From Candidatus Pacearchaeota archaeon (GTDB lineage: Archaea; Nanobdellota; Nanobdellia; Pacearchaeales; GW2011-AR1), in contig JAPLXX010000066.1 of assembly GCA_026395855.1 (NCBI GenBank), positions 1 through 19,104 on the forward strand: a DNA stretch of 19,104 nt, in the 5' to 3' direction. The notes under the pieces are model-generated. The model did no database searches. It was not told where the DNA came from and was given only the letters and a program-made list of their open reading frames with translations. The stretch's first letter is position 1; the number at the start of each line of letters is the position of its first letter. Positions 5,759-13,210 of this stretch are shown piece by piece. A program made the position numbers and the translations under genes.

Positions 5759-6484
5759 TTATTTCATAAACTCCTTCAGTTCTGATTCAGTAACTCTTTG
5801 GAGTTCAACATCATCATTTCGAATAAAAACAACTTCAAATCTTTCCAGTTCAAAGCTCTTGCCCTGAACTTCTTTGAAAATATCTAAAGCTAGTTTAACT
5901 CCTTTCTTTATATTTAATTCTGGCTTGTAATTTTCCCTTAATTTTTCCCTTATCTTTTCGTCGTTTTCACCTATCGCGTTTGCGTGATAAGAGAAATAAT
6001 TTCCGGTGATATCACTAGTATAAAGTTCTGGCTTTTTTGCCCTTATTCCTGCAACCATCAAAGAAACTCCAAAAGGCCTTGCTCCACCATATTGCGTGAA
6101 CTGCTGCTTCATATTCGACATTTCTTTTATTACAAGTTCAGGCTCTATAGGAGAATCATAAGTAATTCTATGCTGCTGCGCAACTAGCTGCGCCCTTTCA
6201 ATAAGAACTCTTGCATCAGAAACAATTCCTGCAGCGCTTGCAATTATGTGAGAATCTATCTCAAAAACCTTGTTTGCAGATTTCTGGACAATAAGCTTGT
6301 CTTTCATCCTTTTGTCAGCTATTATTACAACTCCATCTGAGCAGATTATTCCTATGCTAGAGCTGCCTAACCGAACTGTTTTCTGTGCATATTCAACCTG
6401 AAGTATAGTTCCCTCAGGGGAAAACATAGTGGCTGTCCTGTCATAGCCCATTGCTTGATGCTGCATGTCTATTGGCATGTCCAT
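5759..6484 (-). CDS. psmA: Proteasome subunit alpha
   Basis: PsmA forms the outer heptameric rings of the 20S proteasome, gating substrate entry and docking ATPase activators such as PAN. The 241 aa length is typical. The alpha-type signature GYDRTATMFSPEGTILQVEYA (Y14-D15-R16 gate residues) is followed by SSIGIICSDGVVIIADKRM, ASAAGIVSDARVL and QYGGARPFGVSLMVAGI. ATG 6484 is chosen because it keeps the short N-terminal gate tail and has a TATA-like box (6501-6510) about 23 nt upstream. The gene may therefore be transcribed both from its own promoter and from rnp2 upstream. The beta subunit is encoded at 12420-13091 in another operon. Confidence 0.95.
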   Translation of the reverse strand: MDMPIDMQHQAMGYDRTATMFSPEGTILQVEYAQKTVRLGSSSIGIICSDGVVIIADKRMKDKLIVQKSANKVFEIDSHIIASAAGIVSDARVLIERAQLVAQQHRITYDSPIEPELVIKEMSNMKQQFTQYGGARPFGVSLMVAGIRAKKPELYTSDITGNYFSYHANAIGENDEKIREKLRENYKPELNIKKGVKLALDIFKEVQGKSFELERFEVVFIRNDDVELQRVTESELKEFMK

Positions 6485-6500
6485 TTTGTAATTTTAGAGA

Positions 6501-6510
6501 ATTTTATAAT
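6501..6510 (-). promoter_or_regulatory. TATA-like box of psmA
   Basis: Minus-strand ATTATAAAAT in the 91-bp gap between rnp2 and psmA, about 23 nt before the psmA ATG. It would allow psmA and the downstream exosome genes to be expressed independently of rnp2. A second AT-rich box (TTTTAAAC, near 6557-6566) lies further upstream and may be used instead. Confidence 0.4.
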
Positions 6511-6575
6511 CAAACTTAACTTCTCTGTTTTTATTCAAGAAATAAAAAATCCCTGTGTTTAAAAGGTTTTCGGCT

Positions 6576-6839
6576 CTATTTTTTCAGTTTCTTCAGGCTT
6601 CCAGATACAAGCTCAACAGAAATCTTTTCAGGGAAAATAGCAAAACAGGCGCGAACTTCATTCAATGCTTCCCTGTTTATTGCAATTATGTTGTCTTTTA
6701 CCCAGCTAAGCCCGACTTTGGACATGCCTATAGCACCGATTCCGTCCAAAATAGCTTTTTTTACATTTTTTCTGAGATTATTTCCACTGAGCAGAAGATA
6801 TCTTTTCTTTTCTCTCATCGTTGGCTTTAATGGTTTCAT
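6576..6839 (-). CDS. rnp2: Ribonuclease P protein component 2 (Pop5 family)
   Basis: This is the archaeal Pop5/RNP2 protein, one of the RNase P subunits. It binds the catalytic RNA and supports 5' maturation of tRNAs. The N-terminal family signature KPLKPTMREKKRYLLLSG is clear, followed by the amphipathic helix NVKKAILDGIGAIGMSKVGL, a VKDNIIAIN strand and FAIFPEKISVELVSGSLKKLKK at the end. At 87 aa it is shorter than the usual 110-140, having little beyond the core ferredoxin-like fold. It is the first gene of the minus-strand operon, as in other archaea where rnp3-rnp2 precede psmA. Rnp3 is absent here. The ATG at 6839 has a TATA-like box 26 nt upstream. Confidence 0.85.
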   Translation of the reverse strand: MKPLKPTMREKKRYLLLSGNNLRKNVKKAILDGIGAIGMSKVGLSWVKDNIIAINREALNEVRACFAIFPEKISVELVSGSLKKLKK

Positions 6840-6860
6840 GTTTAAATTAAAGGAAGAAAG

Positions 6861-6870
6861 GTTATTAAAA
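6861..6870 (-). promoter_or_regulatory. TATA-like box of rnp2 operon
   Basis: Minus-strand TTTTAATAAC, centred about 26 nt upstream of the rnp2 ATG. It lies in the 69-bp divergent spacer shared with RNase J. Confidence 0.5.
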
Positions 6871-6878
6871 CTAACTTT

Positions 6879-6888
6879 CTATTTATTG
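6879..6888 (+). promoter_or_regulatory. TATA-like box of RNase J
   Basis: Plus-strand CTATTTATTG, centred about 25 nt upstream of ATG 6909. It is back-to-back with the rnp2 promoter, so TFB/TBP binding to one could compete with or stimulate the other. Confidence 0.45.
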
Positions 6889-6908
6889 TTGAAAAAGAGG
6901 AAAAAGAA

Positions 6909-8264
6909 ATGAGTATGGAAATATGTCCTGTCGGAGGATTTGAGCAGGTTGGAAAAAATATGACAGCTGTGAAAGTAAAAGACGATGTCATAATTTTCGA
7001 CGCAGGAATTTATCTTCCTGCAATAATTGAAATTCAGGAAGAAGAGGCCCATGCGCGCATTTACAACGAGAAAGATTTGAGAAGAATAGGCGCTCTTCCG
7101 GATGATTTGGTTTTGGATAAATACGGCTGGACAGATAAAGTAAGGGCAATTGTTATTGGTCATGCGCATCTTGACCATTTAGGCGGGCTGCCTTATCTTG
7201 CGCACAGATATCCTAATGCAGAAATAATTGCAACACCATTTACAATGGCTGTTTTTGAGGAAATTTTGGAAGGTGAAAAGATTGTTCTTAAAAACAGGAG
7301 AAGAGTTGTTCCAGAAGATTCAACATACATAATTAACACAAGCTCTGGGCAAATAAAGTTGGAATTCATACACACAACACATTCTACACTGCAGTGCGTT
7401 TTTATTGCAATGCACACTTCTGAAGGAACTTTTTTCTATGCTTTGGATTTTAAGCTGGACAATTATCCTGTCATAGGAGATCCTCCAAGATACACAAGAT
7501 TAAGAGAGCTTGGAAAAAAAGGAATAAAAGCTCTTGTTCTCGACGCTCTTTATTCAGGAACAGAAAGAAAAACACCGAGCGAAAGAATAGCAAGAAATCT
7601 TGTCGAAGATGCAATGAATTCTGTCAGAGACAGAAATTCTGCAATGATTGTTACAACTTTCTCTTCCCATATTTCAAGGCTGAAAAGCATAGTTGATTTC
7701 GGAAGAAAAACAGGAAGGCAAATAATTTTTGTCGGAAGAAGCTTGAACAAATATACAACAGCCGCTATAAAGGTCGGAGAATGCCCTTTCAAGAAAAACA
7801 TAACTCTTGTAAAATACAGAAAACAAGTAGATGCTGTTCTGAAAAAAGTGGAAAAAGACAGGGGAAGATATTTGCTTGTATGCACAGGGCACCAGGCAGA
7901 GCCAGGCTCTATACTGGACAGAATTGCAAAAGATGAAACGCCTCTAAAGCTTAGAGAGGGGGACAATATAATTTTTGCTTCAAGCATAATTCCTGATCCT
8001 GTGAATATAAATGCAAGAGAAAGGATGGACAAAAGGCTGAGAAAAAAAGGAGTAAGAATCCAGACAGATGTTCATGTCTCTGGCCACGGCGGAAGAGAAG
8101 ATATGAGAGATCTTTTAAATATTCTGAAGCCAAAGCATATTATTCCTGCTCACGGAAGCCTGCAGCAGGAAACGCCGATGATAGAACTTGCAGGAGAATT
8201 AGGATATAAATTCGGGGAAACAGCTCATCTTTCTCCCAATGGAAAGATTTTGAGATTGGATTGA
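6909..8264 (+). CDS. rnj: Archaeal RNase J (beta-CASP metallo-beta-lactamase nuclease)
   Basis: RNase J is a 5'-3' exoribonuclease that favours 5'-monophosphate RNA. The 451 aa product has the archaeal length without the bacterial C-terminal domain. The metallo-beta-lactamase motif II HAHLDH is at residues 85-90, a further His lies in IHTTHST, and the metal-ligand Asp in FFYALDFKLD is motif IV-like. The beta-CASP segment follows (VTTFSSHISRLKSIVDFG, IFVGRSLNKYT), then VCTGHQAEPGS, the catalytic HVSGHGGRED and IIPAHGS near the end. The start at 6909 fits a leaderless message. It is divergent from the rnp2/exosome operon, pairing the 5'-3' and 3'-5' RNA decay systems at one promoter region. It is distinct from the KH-bearing FttA at 13211. 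Confidence 0.93.
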   Translation: MSMEICPVGGFEQVGKNMTAVKVKDDVIIFDAGIYLPAIIEIQEEEAHARIYNEKDLRRIGALPDDLVLDKYGWTDKVRAIVIGHAHLDHLGGLPYLAHRYPNAEIIATPFTMAVFEEILEGEKIVLKNRRRVVPEDSTYIINTSSGQIKLEFIHTTHSTLQCVFIAMHTSEGTFFYALDFKLDNYPVIGDPPRYTRLRELGKKGIKALVLDALYSGTERKTPSERIARNLVEDAMNSVRDRNSAMIVTTFSSHISRLKSIVDFGRKTGRQIIFVGRSLNKYTTAAIKVGECPFKKNITLVKYRKQVDAVLKKVEKDRGRYLLVCTGHQAEPGSILDRIAKDETPLKLREGDNIIFASSIIPDPVNINARERMDKRLRKKGVRIQTDVHVSGHGGREDMRDLLNILKPKHIIPAHGSLQQETPMIELAGELGYKFGETAHLSPNGKILRLD

Positions 8265-8375
8265 GAATTTTTAATAGGAGTATAAATTTTATTATAAATA
8301 CTAACTGATTACTGGTTCTTGATTATTATAACATATTTTCTTCGCATATAAATTATCAAATTATCATCTACAACA

Positions 8376-8384
8376 TTTTTAAAC
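8376..8384 (+). promoter_or_regulatory. TATA-like box upstream of 8405/8472
   Basis: TTTTTAAAC is centred about 25 nt before the ATG at 8405, not the ATG at 8472. The large ORF therefore starts about 67 nt further downstream than the leaderless pattern predicts. Confidence 0.45.
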
Positions 8385-8404
8385 TAAAACTCCTTCTATA
8401 AATT

Positions 8405-8446
8405 ATGGTAAAGAGCAAATGTAAAATTTGCTGCGTTTTCCCATGA
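8405..8446 (+). CDS. Leader micro-ORF (13 aa)
   Basis: ATG at the predicted transcription start encodes MVKSKCKICCVFP and ends in TGA overlapping an ATG at 8443 (encoding MTRIYSRKSKW), which in turn overlaps the ATG of the 144 aa gene. The first codons ATGGTAAA repeat those of the main gene. This may be a displaced original start rather than a functional leader peptide. Confidence 0.25.
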   Translation: MVKSKCKICCVFP

Positions 8447-8465
8447 CGCGAATTTATTCGCGGAA
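8411..8465. repeat. Palindromic insert between duplicated start codons
   Basis: Two adjacent inverted repeats are visible: AGCAAAT-GTAAA-ATTTGCT (7-bp stem) and CGCGAAT-TT-ATTCGCG (7-bp stem), the second flanked by TTTCC and GGAAA. The block lies between two copies of ATGGTAAA (8405 and 8472). The second palindrome shares GACGCGAATTT and TTCGCG with the 30-bp insertion at 3314-3343. Confidence 0.6.
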
Positions 8466-8471
8466 ATCAAA

Positions 8472-8906
8472 ATGGTAAAAGAGGAGATTATAGAGGGTTT
8501 GAGAATAGCTGTTTCTAAGGGTGAATCTCTTGAAAAAGCAATGACCAGTTTTTATAATGCAGGCTATAAAAAAGAAGAAATAGAGCAGGCAGCAGCTGCA
8601 ATGGTTCAAGTTCCTTCTTTTGCTCAGTCAGCACAGCAGATTTCGCAGCCAATGCAATTTCAACAAAAAAATATTATGCCCCAGCCGGTGTCAGGTCAGT
8701 CAAGACCATTAATTCAGCAGCCGCCTGCAGCTGTTGCGCAAAACGTTTCTGATTATGGAAAAAAACCAAGCAGAAAAGGGCTCGCAATAACAATAGTGCT
8801 TTTCATTATGCTTCTTCTTTTGCTGGGAGTTTTGGCAGCAGTTATACTTTTCAAGACAGAGCTTTCCAACTTCTTTGGCAGCCTTTTCTGGCGAGCGTTG
8901 TTTTAA
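8472..8906 (+). CDS. Small protein with N-terminal helical domain and C-terminal membrane anchor
   Basis: This 144 aa protein has three visible parts. Residues 1-46 form a predicted helical bundle (EEIIEGLRIAVSKGESLEKA, then FYNAGYKKEEIEQAAAAM), similar in pattern to UBA-like or CUE-like three-helix domains. Residues about 47-100 form a Gln/Pro/Ser-rich, probably disordered linker. A hydrophobic segment (GLAITIVLFIMLLLLLGVLA) lies at about 103-127, preceded by basic residues (KKPSRKG). This looks like an anchored protein with its N-terminal domain in the cytoplasm, but no enzyme motif is seen. ATG 8472 is the only start that keeps the frame. The promoter appears to point to 8405 instead. Confidence 0.75.
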   Translation: MVKEEIIEGLRIAVSKGESLEKAMTSFYNAGYKKEEIEQAAAAMVQVPSFAQSAQQISQPMQFQQKNIMPQPVSGQSRPLIQQPPAAVAQNVSDYGKKPSRKGLAITIVLFIMLLLLLGVLAAVILFKTELSNFFGSLFWRALF

Positions 8907-9111
8907 ATCACAATCAATTTTATATACTTCCTGATTGGTTTATTTTTATAGGGATAATTATAGCTTTTAAGAGCAGAAAATGTTAAAGATGTATAAAACT
9001 AATAAGTCAAATATAAAGAGGGGATTAGTTAATAATAATCTAATATCCTGCTATTTCAACTTTAAAATAAATAGTTTTTGCACCAATAATAAACTAAATT
9101 AAAATACAAAC

Positions 9112-10272
9112 ATGGTAAAATTCGCCCACATTGCAGACGTGCATCTTGGAGGATGGAAGCAGCAGCCGCTTCAGGATTTAAACATGGCATCTTTTAAAAA
9201 AGCTGTTGAAACCTGCATAAAGGAAAAAGTGGAATTTATTGTAATAGCAGGAGATCTTTTTGACAATGCTTTTCCTCCGATAGATGTTCTAAAAGAGACT
9301 TTTGCAGAATTCAAAAAATTAAAAGATGTCGCAATTCCTTGTTTTATAATTGCAGGCTCTCATGATTATTCTGTTTCTGGAAAGACCTTCTTAGATGTTC
9401 TGGAAAAAGCAGGTTTTTGCAAAAATGTGGCTATTTTTGAGGAAAAAAATGGAAATATAATGTTAAATCCCACAATTCATAAAGGAGTTGCAATTTATGG
9501 TTATCCTGGAAAAACTTCTGGATTAGAAGTAAGTGATTTGAGGAGAGTAAAATTTAATGAAACACCTGGCTTGTTTAAGATTTTCATGCTTCATACAACA
9601 ATAGACAAAGCAAAAGGAAATCTTCCTATAGATGCTTTGGAAACAGCAAATATTCCAAAAGCAGATTATTATGCAATGGGTCATCTTCATATAGATTTTC
9701 AGTATGAGAATTTTGTTTATCCAGGGCCTATTTTTCCGAATAATTTTCAGGAGCTTGAAGATTTAGAGCACGGAAGATTTTATATTGTTGATACTTCTCT
9801 TGAAAATCCGCTAAAAAGAGTAGACTTGAAAATTCGCGAAGTTGTTTCTGTTGCAATAGAAATAAAAAACACAATCCGCGCAACAGAACAAATTCTTTCA
9901 GAGCTTGAAAAGCATGAGTTAGAGGGAAAAGTTGTTCTCTTAAGAGTTAAGGGAATTCTGGAAAGCGGAAAGCATTCTGATATAAAATTCGCCCAGATAG
10001 AAGAGGCAATAAAAAAGAAGGGGGCCTTCTTTTTATTGCGAAACACTCACGACCTAAAATCAAAAGAAACAGGGTTAGAGGCAGAAATTCAGGAAACAGA
10101 AAACATAGAAGAAGAATCTATAAAAAAATACTCTGAGCAAAATCCTTCAAATTTCAATAAATTTATCTCTCAGATAATGAATGCACTGGCAAGCGAAAAG
10201 CAGGAAGGAGAAACAACAGACAGTTTCACTTCAAGGATTATGGAAGAAACTAAAAAAATCTTTGTTACTTAA
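9112..10272 (+). CDS. mre11: DNA repair nuclease Mre11
   Basis: Mre11 is a Mn-dependent exo/endonuclease that works with Rad50 to process double-strand DNA ends. The 386 aa product shows the calcineurin-like phosphoesterase motifs in order: IADVHLGG (D9, H11), IVIAGDLFDNAFPP, IIAGSHDYS (Ser where many homologues have Asn in GNHD, with the His and Asp kept) and YYAMGHLHI followed by YPGPIFPNNFQE. The capping domain and a charged C-terminal Rad50-binding region complete it. Rad50 begins one base after the stop (TAAAATG), so the two are translated together. No HerA or NurA gene, often linked in thermophilic archaea, is present. A spacer of 205 bp upstream shows no convincing gene. Confidence 0.95.
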   Translation: MVKFAHIADVHLGGWKQQPLQDLNMASFKKAVETCIKEKVEFIVIAGDLFDNAFPPIDVLKETFAEFKKLKDVAIPCFIIAGSHDYSVSGKTFLDVLEKAGFCKNVAIFEEKNGNIMLNPTIHKGVAIYGYPGKTSGLEVSDLRRVKFNETPGLFKIFMLHTTIDKAKGNLPIDALETANIPKADYYAMGHLHIDFQYENFVYPGPIFPNNFQELEDLEHGRFYIVDTSLENPLKRVDLKIREVVSVAIEIKNTIRATEQILSELEKHELEGKVVLLRVKGILESGKHSDIKFAQIEEAIKKKGAFFLLRNTHDLKSKETGLEAEIQETENIEEESIKKYSEQNPSNFNKFISQIMNALASEKQEGETTDSFTSRIMEETKKIFVT

Positions 10273-10273
10273 A

Positions 10274-12334
10274 ATGAAGCTTAAAAAAATAATTTTGAAC
10301 AACATCAGAAGCTATGAATCTCAGGAAGTAGCTTTTCCAGCCGGCTCAACCCTTCTTTCAGGAGACATCGGCTCTGGAAAAACATCTGTGCTGTTAGGAA
10401 TAGAATTTGCACTTTTCGGATTGCAGCCAGGTCAGAGAGGAACAGCGCTTCTGAGAAACGGGGAAAATGAAGGGGGAGTTGTTCTTCATTTAGATGTTGA
10501 TGGAAGGGAAATAATAATTGAAAGAAAACTGAAAAAGGGAAAAACAATTTCACAGGATTATTGCGCCCTGACAATTGACGGCGAGAAAAAAGAAATGTCT
10601 GTCACAGAGCTGAAAGACAAGGTTCTTGAACTTCTCAATTATCCAAAAGAATTTTCCAAAAAGCAGAATATTCTTTACAAATTCACTGTTTACACGCCCC
10701 AGGAAGAAATGAAGCAGATAATTCTTGAAGACCCTGAAACAAGAATCAATGCTCTCAGGCATGTTTTCGGCATAGACAGATACAAAACAATAATAGAAAA
10801 CGCGTCAATAGTTGCGGCAAAACTGCGCGAGGAAAAAAGAATGAAAGAAGGCCAGATAGAAAATCTTGAAGAAGACAAAGCTGTTGTTATTTCCAAAGAA
10901 GAAGAGCTTGAAACAAAATATCATAATCTTGTTTCTGTTGAAAAAGAGTTGTTTCTCAGAACAGAGGAAATGCGCCAGGCGCAGGAAGAAAAAGAAGAGG
11001 TCTTTAAAAAAATAGAGGAAAAAAATCGTCTGCAGCAGGAGATAGAAAAAACAAAAATCGTTGTTGCAAACAAAAAGGAAACAATCTTCAACAATAACAA
11101 GCTGACAGAGCAGATAAAAGCCCAGATAAAAGAGCTTGAAAGCCTCGAATTTGATGAATTAAAACTAAAAGAGATTGAGCAGCAGATAGAATTCAGAAAA
11201 AAAGAAAAAAACGAGATAAACGAGGAAAACTTGAAAATCAGCTCGCAGATAAGCTCTCTTAATCTGAAAAGCCAGGAAAGCAGGGCTATAAAAGAAAAAT
11301 TAAAGCACATAGAAATCTGCCCTACCTGCCTTCAGGATGTCGGTCCTGTTTACAGGACAAATGTTATAAACAAAATGGATTCAGAGGTTTCTGAAAGTCT
11401 GAAAAAGATTGAAGAGCTGACTCTGGAAAAGAAGAAAATTTTTGAGAATATGGTAAAAGTAGAGGAATATATTTCTGCAAAAGAAAAAGAGCTTTCTGAT
11501 TTAAGGCTGAAAAAGATGAAATTTCAGGAAATGGATTCAAAAAAGAAAAGGCTCAAGGAAATAGAAAAAACAAATGAATTTCTTGAAAAAGATGTAAGTT
11601 TGCTAGACCAGCATCTTGAGCTTCTCACAAAAAATATTTTTGAGCTTAAAAAATTTGAAGCAATCCTTGAGAATAAAGAAAAGCAGCTGAAAAATGCGCA
11701 GAAGCAGGAAAGAATGGCAGAGATAAAAGTTGCAGAGCTGAAAAAAGAGATAGAAGTTTTCGCAAGGCAGATAGAAGAACTGAAAGAAAGAATAAAGAAA
11801 ACAGAAGAGATAAGGCAGAAGCTTGAATATATTACAAAATTAGAGGAATGGATATCAGGTGATTTCATTTCCCTTATTTCTTTTGCAGAGAGAAATGTAA
11901 TGATGAGGCTGAAATCAGAGTTCTCCCGTCTTTTTGCAGAATGGTTTTCAATGCTTGTTTCAGATGTTTTTGAAGTAAGCCTTGATGATGAATTTACTCC
12001 TATAATAAATCACAGGGATTATGAAATAGATTATTCATATCTTTCAGGAGGAGAAAGAACAGCTATTGCTCTTGCATATCGCCTCTCGCTGAATCAGGTT
12101 GTTAATTCTCTTCTCAGCAAGATAAAAACAAAGGATGTTGTCATTCTCGACGAGCCGACAGACGGATTTTCAGAGCAGCAGCTTGACAAGATGCGTGATG
12201 TTCTGCGCCAGCTAGAGGTAAAGCAGTTGATAATTGTAAGCCACGAGCCAAAGATAGAAAGCTTTGTTGAGAATGTTATAAGATTCAAAAAAGAACAGGG
12301 CGTTTCAAAGATGTTTTCAGAGGGTTTGGTTTAA
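10274..12334 (+). CDS. rad50: DNA double-strand break repair ATPase Rad50
   Basis: Rad50 is an SMC-like ABC ATPase that tethers DNA ends and controls Mre11. The 686 aa protein starts at ATG 10274 with MKLKKIILNNIRSYESQEV, the normal Rad50 start. Starts inside mre11 would add 31 non-homologous residues. Visible parts are Walker A GDIGSGKT (30-37), a long coiled coil, a zinc hook CPTC (C349/C352) at the exact middle, the returning coiled coil, the signature YLSGGER (SGG near 591) and Walker B VVILDEPTD (D626). The length is well below the roughly 880 aa of Pyrococcus Rad50, so the coiled-coil arms are short. All ATPase motifs are intact. Confidence 0.96.
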   Translation: MKLKKIILNNIRSYESQEVAFPAGSTLLSGDIGSGKTSVLLGIEFALFGLQPGQRGTALLRNGENEGGVVLHLDVDGREIIIERKLKKGKTISQDYCALTIDGEKKEMSVTELKDKVLELLNYPKEFSKKQNILYKFTVYTPQEEMKQIILEDPETRINALRHVFGIDRYKTIIENASIVAAKLREEKRMKEGQIENLEEDKAVVISKEEELETKYHNLVSVEKELFLRTEEMRQAQEEKEEVFKKIEEKNRLQQEIEKTKIVVANKKETIFNNNKLTEQIKAQIKELESLEFDELKLKEIEQQIEFRKKEKNEINEENLKISSQISSLNLKSQESRAIKEKLKHIEICPTCLQDVGPVYRTNVINKMDSEVSESLKKIEELTLEKKKIFENMVKVEEYISAKEKELSDLRLKKMKFQEMDSKKKRLKEIEKTNEFLEKDVSLLDQHLELLTKNIFELKKFEAILENKEKQLKNAQKQERMAEIKVAELKKEIEVFARQIEELKERIKKTEEIRQKLEYITKLEEWISGDFISLISFAERNVMMRLKSEFSRLFAEWFSMLVSDVFEVSLDDEFTPIINHRDYEIDYSYLSGGERTAIALAYRLSLNQVVNSLLSKIKTKDVVILDEPTDGFSEQQLDKMRDVLRQLEVKQLIIVSHEPKIESFVENVIRFKKEQGVSKMFSEGLV

Positions 12335-12352
12335 AAAACTTCTCGCCGAAAA

Positions 12353-12365
12353 CTTTATAAAATAG
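12353..12365 (+). promoter_or_regulatory. Candidate TATA box of psmB
   Basis: CTTTATAAAATAG in the 85-bp gap after rad50 would place transcription start near 12385, leaving a leader of about 35 nt that contains GAGGAG at 12394-12399. A second TATA-like string, TTATAAAATA at 12401-12410, is too close to the ATG at 12420 for a standard start. Confidence 0.4.
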
Positions 12366-12419
12366 CTTCTCCAAGCTTTTATGAGTTGATTCTGAGGAGA
12401 TTATAAAATACTAAGTAAA

Positions 12420-13091
12420 ATGGAAATGGATAACGAACTAAAAAACTCTATTCTAAAAACAGGAACTAGTTTAGTAGCACTTATGTGCAAGGATGGATTA
12501 GTTATGGCTTCCGATAGGCAAGTAACGGGCGGAAGTTCATTAGTTATGGATAAAGATTTTCAAAAAACCAATCCTATTAATGATTATCTAGTTGTATCTT
12601 GGGCAGGTCAAGTTTCTGGTGCTCAAAGATTATCTAAGGTTGTCGCAGCTGAATTAAAACTTAAAGAACTAAGATCAAAATCAAGACCAACTGTTAAACA
12701 GGCAGCAAATCTTGTTGCAACAATTGCATATTCCGGTATAAGACAACCTTCAATGGTCCCAGATATAGTTGATACATTTATTGGGGGATTTAACGAAGAT
12801 GGCTCAACAGAACTCTACAAGATAGGTGCAGATGGCTCATTAATCAATGTAAAAGATTATTGCGCCGATGGTTCAGGAATGGTATACATCCTTGGTCTTT
12901 TAGAAAGACAATATAAAAAGAATATGTCTATTGAAGAGGGAGCTAAATTGGCTGTTGAAGCAATAAAGAGTTCAACACAAAGAGATGTTTACTCTGGTTA
13001 TGGTATAGATGTTTTTGCAATAACAAAAGAGGGAATTAAAAAAGTGGTGGATCAAGATATAGTTTCTGAATACAGAGAAACAAAGAGATAA
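12420..13091 (+). CDS. psmB: Proteasome subunit beta
   Basis: PsmB is the catalytic N-terminal-threonine hydrolase subunit of the 20S proteasome inner rings. The 223 aa precursor has a propeptide of about 15 residues (MEMDNELKNSILKTG). Cleavage after Gly15 would expose Thr16 of TSLVALMCKDG. Aligned by eye to Thermoplasma beta, the supporting Asp is in MASDRQV, the catalytic Lys in FQKTN falls one residue later, and the Ser, Asp and Ser triad helpers lie in CADGSGM and TQRDVYSGYG. The subunit therefore looks active. The next gene is fttA, a neighbour pairing found in other archaea. The alpha subunit lies 6 kb away on the other strand. Confidence 0.95.
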   Translation: MEMDNELKNSILKTGTSLVALMCKDGLVMASDRQVTGGSSLVMDKDFQKTNPINDYLVVSWAGQVSGAQRLSKVVAAELKLKELRSKSRPTVKQAANLVATIAYSGIRQPSMVPDIVDTFIGGFNEDGSTELYKIGADGSLINVKDYCADGSGMVYILGLLERQYKKNMSIEEGAKLAVEAIKSSTQRDVYSGYGIDVFAITKEGIKKVVDQDIVSEYRETKR

Positions 13092-13210
13092 TTGTATAGT
13101 AGATAAAAATAATTTAAATAATAATAGGACAGATTAGATTAACTTACGGATAAGGGGTTACTTATTAAAATTGGTTTATTCAATAGTTAATTAATCTTTA
13201 AAAAACAAAA

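Noticed and set aside
7550..8032. 160-codon minus-strand ORF over RNase J
   Set aside because: It lies wholly inside the conserved beta-CASP coding region of RNase J and shows no family or promoter, so it is a shadow frame.
8907..9111. Possible small RNA with hairpin GGGGATTAG...CTAATATCC near 9018-9052
   Set aside because: The stem is short and needs a bulge, and the region is very AT-rich with no promoter or terminator pattern I can defend. There is also no tRNA-like fold. I see no gene in this spacer.
9353..9370. Mre11 motif GSHD instead of GNHD as a sign of lost nuclease activity
   Set aside because: The metal-binding His and Asp are kept, and I believe GSHD is common in archaeal Mre11, so it does not justify a finding.
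10181..12334. Longer Rad50 ORF starting inside mre11
   Set aside because: The extra 31 residues are mre11 sequence read out of frame. The true Rad50 N-terminus (MKLKKIILNNIRSYE) begins at 10274 right after the mre11 stop.
12401..12410. TTATAAAATA as the psmB TATA box
   Set aside because: It would place transcription start near 12430, downstream of ATG 12420 and of the next in-frame ATG at 12426. The box at 12353-12365 fits better.
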